A stretch of 64,000 bases of DNA from Sepioteuthis lessoniana (GCA_963585895.1 OY757947.1:37795450-37859449), one strand, 5' to 3'. Positions 47,400 to 60,100 are shown, counted from the stretch's first letter. Numbers and translations are program-made. Notes: a model not told the origin generated them from the letters alone.

Positions 47400-49100
47400 T
47401 TTTGTAAAGAGAAAGTTATATGACATAAAAATAGATTGGTGAATCGTACGAACGTATGATTTTTGTTTGTCTGTTCGTGGACCAAGGTTGTAGCTGATAT
47501 GGTTAGGTTATATAGAAAGAGTTGCTGGGCGCGTCTGTTTTACTTCCTGTGTAACCGTTGCTAATTTTTCTGTGGAAGTTTATGTCTTGAAATGCAGAAG
47601 TCGGTGCTGCTGCTTTTCTAGATTCTTTGGCGTGCCGAGGTGCAGGAATCATCGTGTTCCGTACTGATAGTAAGCCTTACTCCTTTTGATGTGTTGCATA
47701 AATTTCGAGGGTGACATAAAAGGAAATAGACCTGTTTGCTAAAGTAAACAGGATGCAGGTGTCCCAGCAGAAATGCCACGTAAAGTACGTAAGTGGCATG
47801 CTTTGCTGGCAGACTGGAGGTATGACCAATTTAATTTTCGTGGCCATCCAGAATATTATTTAACCACGGAGAATTCGACCTGTGAAAGATCACAGGTCGA
47901 ATTCTCCGTGGTTATATAAGACTGGCAAAAACAACTACTAGGCATTACGTCACACTGGACTCTGACTTTGTACCATTCTACCCCGGGTAGGGAAGGGAAA
48001 TGAGGTCGGAGACAATTTTAGATTCGCAAAATTAGTGAAGCGTGGAAAAACTGAGATCTTTTGATTCTTTGTGATGGCGCAGTATGAGACTCGCAAAAGC
48101 AGAGAAGCGAGGAGAAACTAAAATGATTCGGTGTCTTGAAATGACCCAATACCAAACTTTTAACAAGGAGAAACTAAGATAATTCAATGCATTGAAGTAG
48201 GTCCTTTTTTATTATTGATCGTATCAATTAACGCGCATTTTTAAATCGCTGGGGGAAATGAGATATTTAGATCTGTTTAGCTGGATTAGCTGTTGCATTC
48301 GTCTTGGTAGTGTTCACTGGTGGTTTTATTGCAGAAATTGGTTGTATATTTACTGGGTTAGCACGTATCCACTGTGGGGACTGGATGCTACTCCTTAAAT
48401 ATGTGTAATATTGAAACAAATCATTATACCATTAAGAGAATATTGCAAATAGAACACTCTCTGCTTAACGGTTAGAAACTACGATCGAGACTGATTGTTG
48501 AATCATTTTGACCTGACAATAACCTCTGAGTTGATGCTTGAAAATTCCACCGACGAACTTAGCTATGTTATCTATGTTGATACCAGGGTTCATTTACGGT
48601 AGCAGTGAAGAATTCCGTTCACTCTCAATAAAGATGGCTTTGCGTTTTTTAAATAAGGATTTCCAACATCAGTAGCAAGTGGGCTATGATAAGGCCCTCC
48701 CTTTCGATAATTGATCGTAATAAATAACTCACCTTTTTAAAACGTTTGGGGGAAGTGACCAGTTTGGATGTTTCCGTGCCATCAACAAGGATTTCCAACA
48801 TCAGTTGCTTGTGGGCTATGATAAAGCCCTCCACTTTGATAATTGATCGTATCAACGTGTATTTTCAAATTGTTAAGGAAGTGACCTGTTTAGATCCGTT
48901 TAGTTGGAGAAGCTGTACCATTGGTCTAGTTAGTGTTCAGTATTAGGTTCATATTGATATTTGTTCTTTTTTTATTGATATGATCGATGTTGATGGTATC
49001 TACGCATCTATGTTGTCTGATCGTGAGGCGTTTGTCGTTTTAGTCGAAAATGTTCAAGGAACATGAGTGTGAGTTGTCGCATGACGTGTTGTTCCCGTTA
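47400..49100 (+). repeat. Y repeat, copy 2, with inserted hairpin segment
   Basis: It matches 37490-38560 on both sides, but about 320 bp (roughly 47690-48010) has no counterpart there. The inner block with AACATCAGT and ATAATTGATCGTA is repeated in tandem with a 132-bp period (48655 and 48787). Confidence 0.55.
47731..47915. other. Cluster of three inverted repeats
   Basis: First, CCTGTTT (47731-47737) pairs with AAACAGG (47746-47752). Second, CCAGCA and ATGCCAC (47764-47779) pair with GTGGCAT and TGCTGG (47793-47809). Third, a perfect 25-bp arm (47861-47885) pairs with 47890-47914 around the 4-base loop AAGA. All three lie within the segment absent from the other Y copy. Confidence 0.85.
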
Positions 49101-50159
49101 AAAAAATTACGGTTGTGGAACCGGTCATGAACGGAAGTGTGTTGTTTCGGTTGGGTTAGGATGTGCTTGTCTGAGATACCATGTAAACTGCGTCAGATAT
49201 GCATTTAAAATGAAACGAAGCATGTCACTGGAAAATTCATGTTGATCGACTTTCACGTTGAACGAAATACTGCAATTGGAGTTCGAACACGATTACTAGG
49301 AGGTGCCTGTTCAACTCGTTGGTTACTACATCGCGGTAGATAGACAGATATATAGATAGATTGACAGATATGGAAAAAAATGAGATTGATAAACAAATAG
49401 AGAGATCGATAGATATATAGACAGGTAGATATAAAAATATTTTTATCGAATGATATTGCAGTTCATTCCCAGACAGCTATTTATTTTTGTTGCAAGCGAT
49501 TTTTTATTTTATTTTACATGTTTTGTAAAGGGAAATGAACGCTTGAGTTGCTGTTGTAAAAAAGGATCAAATACTGTGTCTGTGAGTTCGGTTTGGAAAA
49601 GTTCTCCAGCGTTTCAAATGAAAAAATATACTGTTGCATTTCAAATTAACGTCTGCTTAATTAATTGGAGGGAAATTTGAATTCGAAAGAATATTTTGAC
49701 TAACGGAAAAAGTTCAGAAAGAACATTGAGCTCGCACAGTGAAAACGTTTAGATCTTTCTGCGGTTTTTCATTAGTTGAAAAATCGAAATTTAAATATTT
49801 ATAAAGTTATGATCATAACTTTTATCATGACTTTTATACATAATTGTTTATGTATTGAGAAAAATCTTTTATCGTAATATGAACAACCAAGTTGATTTAA
49901 ATAAAGGTTGACATTCTAGAGTTGAACAAATCCTTTTAATACGTAATAGACGTATTTTATATTGTTCATTTATTTATTTATTCTTTTTTTTTTGTGCTTC
50001 TGATATTCGTAGAAAACAAGTTTCATTTTAAAATGAAAATCTCTAACAAATTTTGTTAAAGATTAATCTTTGAGATTAATTCTCTTTTTACTGACGTAAT
50101 CAACAAGAGAGTCGTTTAATTCCCGTTACATTTGTAGTATCGGTTGATAAAAATCATAT
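49101..50159. other. No gene recognised; AT-rich with short ATAG tracts
   Basis: Degenerate AGAT/ATAG runs lie at 49335-49435. The open frame 49450-49680 has no recognisable domain. Confidence 0.4.
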
Positions 50160-50530
50160 AAAAATATTGTCTTTAATTGGAATCATTTTGAGATGAGGCT
50201 TCTTAATCTGAGAATTATTTTTTTTCTTTATTGCGGACTTTTTGTCCTCATCTTAGTGGTCTTTTATTTTTTGTGTTGTTTCTTCTTCACTACGTTTCAC
50301 CGTGACCTCGAATAGGAATGCTGAGTCTTGTAACCGTATCCCCAGTAATTACTGTCTTCCATAGTTGTTGTCTATCGCACCACGTTTTTAACCAAGTAAA
50401 CCTCTGGCTGGCTCGGGTAGGAATTGAAACCGCTATCTTCTGACAATGCTCACCTGGAACCGTAGAGACTCAACGCCTCTAACCGCTACGCCACGGGCCC
50501 CGAAGGGCGATCAAGGTTGGATTTTTTGGT
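50160..50530 (-). mobile_element. tRNA-derived SINE, family 3, minus copy
   Basis: On the minus strand, a tRNA-like head (A box about 50474-50493, B box GGTTTCAATTCC at 50420-50431) is followed by a body with GTAGTGAAGAAGAAACAACA near 50275. The tail runs through GATGAGGAC and AATTCTCAGATTAAGAAGCC. It faces a second copy at 50690. Confidence 0.65.
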
Positions 50531-50689
50531 CTTATAATTAAATTATCCAATTAAACTGTCTGCAATAAATAAAAATAGATAAAAAATTAATTCTCAGATT
50601 AAGAAGCCTCATCTCAAAATGTTTCCAATTAAAGACAATTACAAATTCAGTACGGACCCGACTATGGAGGACCAGATAAGGAGGACAAA

Positions 50690-51070
50690 TAATTGGATTT
50701 ATAAGACCAAAAAATCCAACCTTGATCGCCCTTCGTGGCGCAGCGGATAGAGGCGTTTAGTCTCTACGGTTACAGGTGAGCATTGCCAGAAGATAGCGGT
50801 TTCAATTCCTACCTAAGCAATCCAGAGGTTTATTTGGTCAAAAACGTGGTCCGATAGACAACAACTATGGAAGGCAGTGATTACCGGGAATACGGTTACA
50901 AGACTCTGCATTCCTATCTAAGGTCGCGATTAATCACCTGAAGAAGGCCAGAGGTGAAATTTGGCCGAAATGTAGTGAAGAAGAAACAACACACAAAAAA
51001 AAACAAAAAAAAAAAACCTACCAAGATGAGGACAAAACGTCTGCAATACATAAAAAATCAATTCTCATAT
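50690..51070 (+). mobile_element. tRNA-derived SINE, family 3, plus copy
   Basis: It has A box TGGCGCAGCGGATAGAGGCG (about 50736-50755), B box GGTTTCAATTCC at 50798-50809, the same body (GTAGTGAAGAAGAAACAACA near 50972), an A-rich run and the tail GATGAGGACAAAACGTCTGC. A detached tail segment (AATTCTCAGATTAAGAAGCC) lies upstream at about 50590. The tRNA-like parts are SINE heads and not tRNA genes. Confidence 0.65.
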
Positions 51071-51074
51071 AAAA

Positions 51075-51823
51075 ATATATTTTCGGTTTTTTTTTTCTGA
51101 TTGTATATTAGCAAACATAAACAAAAGAGGAAACACTTTTATAAAATTGCTTTTATTTTGTCAAAAAATGTATAAACATTACACATTTTGCTTTTTTCGA
51201 TACAGTAAAACTGTTAATTGTTTAAGATATCGCTTGAGAGGTTTTAAGCAAAAATCTTTTTATAATTTTTGTGTTAAATAAAATTTCTTGGATTGGATTT
51301 CTGGAATAAAACTTTTTTTTTCCATCTGGAAAACCTTCAAATGTATCGTCTGAATTTGCAGATGATCTTCATTTTTATCAATATAAGAATTTATCTTTCA
51401 TCTTCCGGATAACTTTGAACAGTTAAATCACATCTTTTTCGGCACAGAAACTATTTTCTATCTTTGTAGAAAAATCAAAATTGAATTTATTAAATTTTGA
51501 TTGAAAAAAAAAGAATTATTAAATTTTGATTAAATATAAAATAATTACACATTTTCCTTAAAAGATTATTAAATTATCTTTAAACATATGAAAAGAATTA
51601 GATAGATAGATAGATAGATAGATAGTGCTATGATATATATTAATAGGCTGAAATACATAGAACCGAAGCATGTATAGATAGAACCACACACATACACACT
51701 TATGTATATATAATTAATAGATACAGAGATACGAAATGACTGAGATAGATAAGTACTAATCTCGATAGGAGTTCTAAAGAGAGATAATTAGGTAGATATA
51801 CAAATACACACACACACACACAC

Positions 51824-51864
<41 letters not shown>

Positions 51865-52079
51865 TGACGGCAAATTGATTAAAATCCCAAAACGGGACTT
51901 TATTTTCGTACGTGCGAAGACGGGGCAGGTTGGCACTTGATCCCTTATAGAATAAGTCCTCGTTCAGAGTTTTTCTCTCAGGCATATAAGACCTGGCATA
52001 TTACGTGAGGGATTAATTTAGGGCCAGACTGACAGTCTTCTGTATCTATCTATCTTTATATATATAGATAGATAGATAG
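51075..52079. other. AT-rich spacer with microsatellites, no gene
   Basis: Simple repeats are (ATAG)n at 51599-51626, (CA)n then (TA)n at 51807-51861, and TATC/ATAG runs at 52037-52080. Open frames across them are artefacts. Confidence 0.6.
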
Positions 52080-52376
52080 GGAGAGATAGATGATTGAAAC
52101 ATGCTGGATTTCTGATTGGTCGGAACAAGAATGTACATCTAAAATGACGCCCGTTTGTAGAAAAACTCCAATCGAGTCGAATGATCCTGGATGGGTAGCG
52201 TATGATCTCAGGTTGAAGCGATTTTCGTTGAGAACTTCTGTAGACGATGTGTGAGTATTATTGTAAGGTGAAATGTTTGTAATGAAAAATTCCACTGACA
52301 GAGGAATTTGGCGATATTATCTATGTTGATAAGAGGGATTCGAACTTTTGTTTGGTCACAGGAAACTTGATTTTTC
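52080..52376. repeat. Diverged fragment related to the Y repeat
   Basis: AAATTCCAC(T/C)GAC followed by TTATCTATGTTGATA matches 48540-48590. The rest is unassigned. Confidence 0.35.
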
Positions 52377-53990
52377 TAATGGTTGCTATTCTATCAAAGA
52401 TTTCTCAATTGTCGTGTTGACTTATCGACCGACAATTCTTCATCTAAAATGAATTTAAGGAAAACAGAAGCCAATGTTTAACAGGAATTTAAAAATATAG
52501 AAACCAAGCAAGCAACTAATATGATAACGTAATTAATTTGAGTTTTACTTCAATTTCAAAGTGGTTAAAAAAATTAAATTTTCTTAACTGTTAAAGTTTT
52601 TAAAATAGTAGTTATTTATTTGATGTTTGCGACGTTTTAATCTTAGCTGATTCGAAAAGCTTGAACTGCCTGTCGATTTTGTTGGTGTTTATGATCAGAC
52701 TTAACGAAAAATATCAAAGTTATCAAAATATCAAATATCCCTCTGTAGTATAAAAAATATTTTCATCAAAGGGAACGTGCACTGTGAGATTTCTCGGGAC
52801 TAGATGACCGTAGACATATGAAAAAAAAGGCAGACTGAGAATCCATCATGACACATAGTGGATGGCCTTTTAACTGGTGCCCACAGAGTTGAAACAGTTC
52901 TGTTCATGGTCATTAGTTTCATGTCTTTCCCTGTGGTTAATAAATGTATTTGTTTTGTTGTACACCCACGAGTCCGTCTCTTTTAATCTTTATTTGAATA
53001 TTTTCTTTGTTGGCAAAAAACTTACAGTTTATTCCTTTGTTGTTGTTTTTTGTCTAAGCGGCCATTTTTAATATGATTCACAGGTTTGTAAGTACGTAAT
53101 ATTACTATTGCTTATGAATATGCATCATTTTTTAATAGACGGGAGTCATTCAAGAAGAAACAGTTGGAAGTAAACCAGAACAAGTGTGACATACAATTAG
53201 AGTACACGAAACAAGACTTTGTTAGAAAAAAAAGGAATGAAATGACCATCAGTGTTACCGATGGAAACAGATCTCGTCTATGGAGAAGGACTATGAGATT
53301 CGTCAGACTTTGTCAGTTAGACAACTAAATAATGTTATGCTATTATTTGGCTTGTTAACTAACATAAGACTTTTCGAAAATCCTCGACTGTTTGACGTCG
53401 AGCAAAGTATAGATCCACTCCTCTTTAATATTCGACATGGATCGACCTAATCTTTGAACATTTTAAAAGTTTTTTTTATTACTTTTTTACTATTTCTTTG
53501 AATAATGATTTATCTTCAATGCTCTTTACCTCTGTACACCTAAGAAAGGAAAAGAGACAATTGTCTCTCGAAAGTTGTCCATCCAATGAAAAGCGTCTTG
53601 ATTGGCACATTTACATGAAGATGACAAATATGATATTACTTAGCAGTCAGATTTTGGACGACTATTCACAGCTTTCAAACCATAATTTGAAAATCTACAT
53701 TTTTAGCGGCTCTTTTCAGTTAGGTACCTATGAAATTATAAGTGACTTGATTGGCTGATTTGCATCGAGCAGGCCATTGAAATACGGATTATCTAAACAA
53801 TTACATTTTGAAAATACTTTTTTTGAATAGGTCAGTTATCAGAAACATTATGTAATTTGAAAATAAAAATGTTCGATACGTAATTTAACTTATTAACTTC
53901 GAAAGGTTCGTCAAATAGAGTATCATAGTTTAAATATAAACCATTTATTATCTGAGGTTGATGGGGTATGCCAAAAGTCCAAATGAAATT
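52377..53990 (+). repeat. Orphan ZNF 3' flank joined to W repeat copy 3
   Basis: Positions 52377-53100 match 1236-1560 and 6010-6660, sequence otherwise found downstream of plus-strand ZNF loci, but no finger array precedes it. Positions 53140-53990 are a W repeat that lacks the SINE found at 16828. Confidence 0.65.
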
Positions 53991-54600
53991 AGGAATAAAT
54001 GTGAAATAGGAATAAATAAATATTTATGACATTAATTTTGTGTAATATTTTGATAAAGAATGGAGGAACTTACAGCCAACGATAATACTTTTATAGTCTT
54101 ACTGAAAAAAGTATATTTACCAACTTCCAATATTGTAAAAATTTCCAGGGACTTCAACACACACTTCTGCATATATATATTAACATATATATATATATTC
54201 ATGATTAGATTTATATATATATATTGAGAGAGAGAGAGAGAGACAGAGAGAGCTTGTTAGTCAAAATCAAATTGATACCCTTCTCGAATAGTTCAAATCT
54301 CAGAAACATCTCTCTTGTTTTTTACTTTTGAAAAAAAATGTTAGAAAAAAGTCTGTTCCGAGACTTTATTCATCTTTAGACAGCAAAATATTTTAATACA
54401 TTTAAACATAAAATAATAATATCAGAAATCAATAAAAAATCAATATCACTGGCTAATTATTTAATATAACTTGCTTTGTTAAAATCAGTCGGTAAATTAT
54501 TCACATCAAATATAATGAAAATCTTTTCTTCTTAGCGATATATAACAATGATATCTGAATGGAGGATATCACGTCTTGTTTTTTCATGTTGTTTATATTT
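53991..54600. other. No gene recognised; simple repeats
   Basis: An AT-rich tract and an AGAG run lie at 54172-54252. Nothing else can be named. Confidence 0.45.
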
Positions 54601-54604
54601 TCTA

Positions 54605-54995
54605 TAACGGGAGCTTACATATCAGTCGCCATGTTGCACACACTTCAAAACAATCGAGATCACAAAGAGACTCTCCTATTCGACTAAATGATTACACGAA
54701 AGTGAACTCTCCCCGTCGGCTAGGGCTGTAGAATACGGTGACCACACTTCTTCGGAGAGGTAAAACGCCTCTCGACAGGGTCATCAGTTGGCCAAGGGAG
54801 ACAACACGTAATGCCTAAGAAGGAAATGTTTGTGGCAGTAGAATATAGTGACCACAGCTCTGCAGAAAGGTAAAAATCCCCCCAGAGTGTCATCAGTTGG
54901 TCGCGGTTGACAACAGGTGATGCCTATGTCGCTCCATAAATTGCAGCGACAAAGACGAAGATTGTTCCTGTTGCCATCAGGTGAGGGCAACATTG
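54605..54995 (-). repeat. X repeat, copy 3 (inverted)
   Basis: The reverse complement matches 3400-3770 and 26980-27215, including the part reading GTAAGATGGCGAC in copy 1 (here inverted as CAGTCGCCATGTTGC). It carries the duplicated TTTTACC sub-block, as in copy 1. Confidence 0.55.
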
Positions 54996-55019
54996 CTTTC
55001 GTGTTTTTTTAAAGCATCG

Positions 55020-55205
55020 TCATAGCGGTAAGAGCTTCTTTGGTGAGACCATATGCCAGTAGTATCTGTCCAACTTTTCTTTCTTTATAGAATCAAATAC
55101 TTTGTAGAAATCTATGAATAATAATGTTGCACGAAGGATGATGTGGTTTGGAAGTACGGTTTGAATTAATGCCATGCTAATCAGATACAAATTGTATTTT
55201 ATCAT
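55020..55205 (-). mobile_element. LINE reverse-transcriptase fragment
   Basis: The 61-residue minus-strand frame reads ATLLFIDFYKVFDSIKKEKL followed by DRYYWHMVSPKKLL. It matches reverse-transcriptase block A (F-x-D-F-x-K-A-F-D-S). Flanks carry no further recognised domain. Positions 55210-55508 hold no gene. Confidence 0.6.
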
Positions 55206-55521
55206 AAAGGTACTACAAAGCTGTGAATGAGGGTCAGTTTCGTTGAGAGAATAAGACTTTGACCACTGATAAAGTGTACAGCACTATTTATTGTCGATTG
55301 GAAACCCGAAATTAGGTAGGGCTCAAAATCCTACTCCAGATTTGAGTATACTAGTAGTGTATCCCTGTCAAAAACAAGGCGAATGGGCTTCCGAATGGTA
55401 AATTCCCCACACAGGTGGGATTCCACGGTTTGTAACGTAGCAAAGGACCAGAGAAAAACAAACTGATAGCTTTTTCAAATGAAAATAAAATGGAGTCTCT
55501 TTAAATCCTATTCAGATATAG

Positions 55522-55785
55522 TAAAAGTAAAGTTAGCGACCATAGTCGAGGGTGACCCGAAGGCTCCCTTTTCGATAGCTACTACACCAAGGTGTAGGGG
55601 AGGGCGCTACTCCATTCCCAGGATTGCTCCACTTTACCCTTGAACTGTACCTTATAATGCTGAGTGTTAAGCAAGGTGGTATCAAGTACCATTTTTAAAG
55701 TCTTTGGTATGACTCGACCTGGGATTGAACCCATGTCTCCCGGGCCATTCACGAACACTCTAACCGCTGGGCCAATGTCCCGGTT
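55522..55785 (-). mobile_element. tRNA-derived SINE, family 1 (copy d), with perfect TSD
   Basis: This is the inverted copy of the family at 16828, 17889 and 27325. It is bounded by the exact 13-bp repeat TATTCAGATATAG (55509-55521 and 55786-55798). The B box is inverted as GGGATTGAACCC near 55721. Positions 55799-56050 hold no gene. Confidence 0.92.
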
Positions 55786-56050
55786 TATTCAGATATAGAG
55801 GCAACAAATGTTACAAAATTTCTTTTACTAGAATCATTGCAAGATTTGTTTTGCTAAATTGTTTTCATATTTATATTGTAAAAAATCATCTCTAGCAGAG
55901 AATATTTTCGAACTGATAAAAAGATTTTAAAAAATGGCAATCTACTCGAGGAAGTGGACAATAAAAACTGTTGAAATCTTAATGAAAATAAAAACTTTCT
56001 GCAAGGAAAAGTGCAAAGCTTGCATACATGATTGAGTGAATACGACAGAA

Positions 56051-56372
56051 GGAATACAATGAAGTAGGGAATTGTCTTTAGCTACATAGGAGGAAATAAA
56101 AACAACCTGAGGAAAGTAATGGGTGACAGCGATTTACTTCTGAAAGTGGACAACTGAAACCATTCCGAAAACTACAACACTTTGAAAGAAGCGAAGAAGT
56201 CTAACATAAAGGGAATACAATGAAGTAGGGAATTATCTTTAGCTACATAGGAGGAAATAAAAACAACCTGAGGAAAGTAATGGGTGACTGCAATTTACTT
56301 GTGAAAGTGGACAATTGAAACCATTCTGAAAACTACAACACTTTGAAAGAAGCGAAGAAGTCTAACATAAAA
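56051..56372 (+). repeat. 161-bp tandem duplication
   Basis: Two nearly identical units (56051-56211 and 56212-56372) begin GGAATACAATGAAGTAGGGA and end CTAACATAAA. They differ at only a few bases, so the duplication is recent. Confidence 0.9.
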
Positions 56373-56454
56373 CTAAACATTTGAAGCTAATTTTATTAAA
56401 AAAATAGTCGATGATATAAAGTATAAGTTACTAACTCAGAAAAAGATGTATTTG

Positions 56455-57086
56455 TATTATACACACCAACACACTCATATACATAGACTTATTCTAACCT
56501 GGCTTCTTTGTATTACCTTTTCCTCGTTTGTTTTATGTTATAAAAGAAAATGTTTTAACAATCATATAAAAATTTAGACATGTTAAGAATATCTAAATAA
56601 TTTATATATTTTAAAGTGAATAGGTCCACAAAAGGATTTGTTTTGAAGTTAGTTATTTTTCTTTCACGCGTGTTTCTGACGTTTTACGTCGTCTTCAGTA
56701 AGAAAAATGGTTTGTTCTTGTATTGCCTTTAATTTATATAGTGGTGACTATTTTGAAAAAGTCGTGGTTCTTTTTAATTACAAGATTTGTGTTTGTGAAT
56801 TTTCAGTTCGTTTTAATTTTCCGTGACCAATTTCAATCTCTCCATGTATTGTTTCTCTTTTTCGTTTCTTTGTACACGTATACGTATATATTTCCGTTTT
56901 TTTTTTTTTTTTTTTTTATTACTCTTCATCCCACAAAAAGTCTATGAGGGGTTGATACACCATAAAATTTACCTGACTACCAATCTTCCCCCCTCGTGCT
57001 TCTTTGTGTGTCTTTGTGTGTGTATACGTCGGTTTTTTGTTTTTTCTCCTTTATTATACTTTTATCCTAAATCATCTATGATAGTT
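56455..57086 (+). repeat. T repeat and U repeat, copy 3
   Basis: Positions 56455-56560 match T at 17690-17760. Positions 56570-57086 match U at 7640-8035 up to CTATGATAGTTG, where the other copies continue CTGTGCCATAAATTTC and this one breaks off into satellite-flanking sequence. Confidence 0.6.
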
Positions 57087-57116
57087 GTCACGTGGTCTAC
57101 TACTGAGAGGAGAGAA

Positions 57117-60100
57117 ATAAGGAGCAAATCCACCGCGCGTATTCGTATAATCCAAACTTCTTCGGGAAATGTAAATTTCCATTATACATCTTTACTTCAG
57201 CTTCATAGGTACAAATCCACTGCACATTGGTATAATCCAAACTTCTTCGGGAAATGTAAATTTCCCTTGGGCATTTTTTTATTCATCTTCATAGGTACAA
57301 ATCCATCGCTCGTTGGTATAATCCAAACTTCTTCAGGAAATGTAAATTTCCATTTTTCCATTTTTCTTCATCTTCATAGGTACAAATCCACCGCGTGTTG
57401 GTATAATCCAAACTTCTTGGGGAAATGTAAATTTCCCTTGTGCATCTTTTATTCATCTTCATAGGTACAAATCCACCGAGCGTTGGTATAATCTAAACTT
57501 CTTGAGGAAATGTAAATTTCATTTTTTCCATTTTTCTTCATCTTCAGAGGTACAAATCCACCGCGCTTTGGTATAATCCAAACTTATTCGGGAAATGTAA
57601 ATTTCCATTGTGCATCTTTTATTCATTTTCATAGTACAAATCCATAGAACGTTGGTATAATCCAAACGTCTTGGGGAAATGTAAATTTCCATTGTGTATC
57701 TTTTATTCATCTCCCAAGGTACAAATCCACCGCGCGTTGGTATAACCCAAACTTCTTCGGGAAATGTAAATTTCCCTTGTGCATCTTTTCTTCATCTTCA
57801 GAGGTACAAATCCACCGTACGTTGGTATAATCCAAACTTCTTCGGGAAATGTAAATTTCCATTTTGCCACTTTTTTTCATCTTCATAGGTACAAATCCAC
57901 CGCGCGTTGGTATAATCCAAACTTCTTCGGGAAATGTAAATTTCCCTTGTGCATCTTTTATTCATCCTCATAGATACAAATCCAACGCCCGTTGGTATAA
58001 TCCAAACTTCTTCGGGAAATGTAAATTTCCATCGTGCATCTTTTATTCATCTTCATAGGTACAAATCCACAGCACGTTGGTATAATCCAAACTTCTTCGG
58101 GAAATGTAAATTTCCATCGTGCATCTTTTATTCATCTTCATAGGTACAAATCCTCCACGCGTTGGTATTATCCGAACTTTTTAAGGAAATGTAAATTTCC
58201 ATTGTGCATCTTTTCTTCATCTTCATAGGTACAAATCCACCACGCGTTGGTATAATCTAAACTTTTTCGGGAAATGTAAATATCCATTGTGCATCTTTCC
58301 TTCATCTTCATAGGTACAAATCCGCCACGCGTTGCTATAATCAAAACTTCTTCGGGAAATGTAAATTTTCTTTGTGCATCTTTTATTCATTTTTATAGTA
58401 CAAATCCAGCAAACGTTGGTATAATCTAAACTTCTTGTGGAAATGTAAATTTCCATCGTGAATCTTTAATTCATCTTCATAAGTACAAATCCACCGCGCG
58501 TTGGTATAATCCAAAATTCTTTGGGAAATGTAAATTTCCATCGTGCATGTTTTATTCATCTTCATAGGTACAAATCCACCGCACGTTGCTATAATCCAAA
58601 CTTCTTGGGGAAATGTAAATTTCCATTGTGCATCTTTTCTTCATCTTCATAGGTACAAATCCACCACGCGTTGGTATAATCTAAACTTTTTCGGGAAATG
58701 TAAATATCCATTGTGCATCTTTCCTTCATCTTCATAGGTACAAATCCGCCGCGCGTTGGTATAATCAAAACTTCTTCGGGAAATGTAAATTTTCATTGTG
58801 CATCTTTTATTCATTTTTATAGTACAAATCCAGCGAACGTTAGTATAAACTAAACTTCTTGTGGAAATGTAAATTTCCATCGTGAATCTTTAATTCATCT
58901 TCATAAGTACAAATCCACCGCGCGTTGGTATAATCCAAAATTCTTCGGGAAATGTAAATTTCCATCGTGCATGTTTTATTCATCTTCATAGGTACAAATC
59001 CACCGCACGTTGCTATAATCCAAACTTCTTGGGGAAATGTAATTTTCCATTGTGAATCTTTTATTCATCTTCATAGGTGCAAATCCACCGAGCGTTGGTG
59101 TAATCTAATATTCTTGGGGAAAAGTAAATTACAATTTTTCCATTTTTTTCATCTTAATGGGTACAAATCCACCGCACGTTGGTATAATCCAAACTTCTTC
59201 GGGAAATGTAAATTTCCATTCTGCATCTTTTATTCATCTTCATAGGTAGAAATCCACAGCGCGTTGGTATAATCAAAACTTCTCCGGTAAATGTAAATTT
59301 CCATTCTGCATCTTTTATTCATCTTCATAGGTACAAATCCACTGAGCGTTGGTATAATCCAAACTTAATCGGTAAATGTAAATTTCCATTAAGCATCTTT
59401 TATTCATCTTCATAGGTACAAATCCACCGCGCATTGGTATAATCCCAATTTCTTTGGTAAATGTAAATTTCCATTCTGCATCATTTATTCATCTCCCTAG
59501 GTACAAATCCACCGCACGTTGGTATAGTCCAAACTTCTTCGGTAAATGTAAATTTCCATTCTGCATCTTTCATTCCGCTCCGTGGGTACAAATCCACCGC
59601 GCGTTGGTATAATCCAAACTTCTTCGGGAAATGTAAGTTTCACTCGTTCCTCTTTTATTCATCTTCATAGGTACAAATCCACCGCACGTTGGTATAATCC
59701 AAACTTCTTCGGGAAATGTAAATTTCCCTTCTGCATCTATTATTCATCTCCCTAGGTGCAAATCCACCGCGCGTAGGTATAATCCAAACTTCTTCGGTAA
59801 ATGTAAATTTCCATTCTGCATCCTTAATTCATCTTCATAGGTACAAATCCACCGCGCGTTGGTATAATCCAAACTTCTTCGGTAAATGTAAATTTCCATT
59901 CTGCATCCTTTACTCATCTTCATAGGTACAATCCACCGCGCGTTGGTATAATCCAAACTTCATTGGTAAATGTAAATTTCCATCCTGCATCTTTTATTCG
60001 TCTTCATAGGTACAAATCCACTGCGCTTTGGTATAATCCAAACTTCTTCGGTAAATGCAAATTTCCATTGTGCATCTTTTATTCATCTCCCTAGGTACAA

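Noticed and set aside
50736-50810. tRNA gene
   Set aside because: A and B boxes are present but the cloverleaf is poor, and the unit continues into a SINE body with inverted and dispersed copies. The same holds for heads at 16828, 17889, 27325, 36311 and 55785.
57694-58228. Series of 64-residue open frames stepped by 85 bp
   Set aside because: They are readings of satellite monomers. The 85-bp period shifts frame each unit, and there is no codon conservation or domain.
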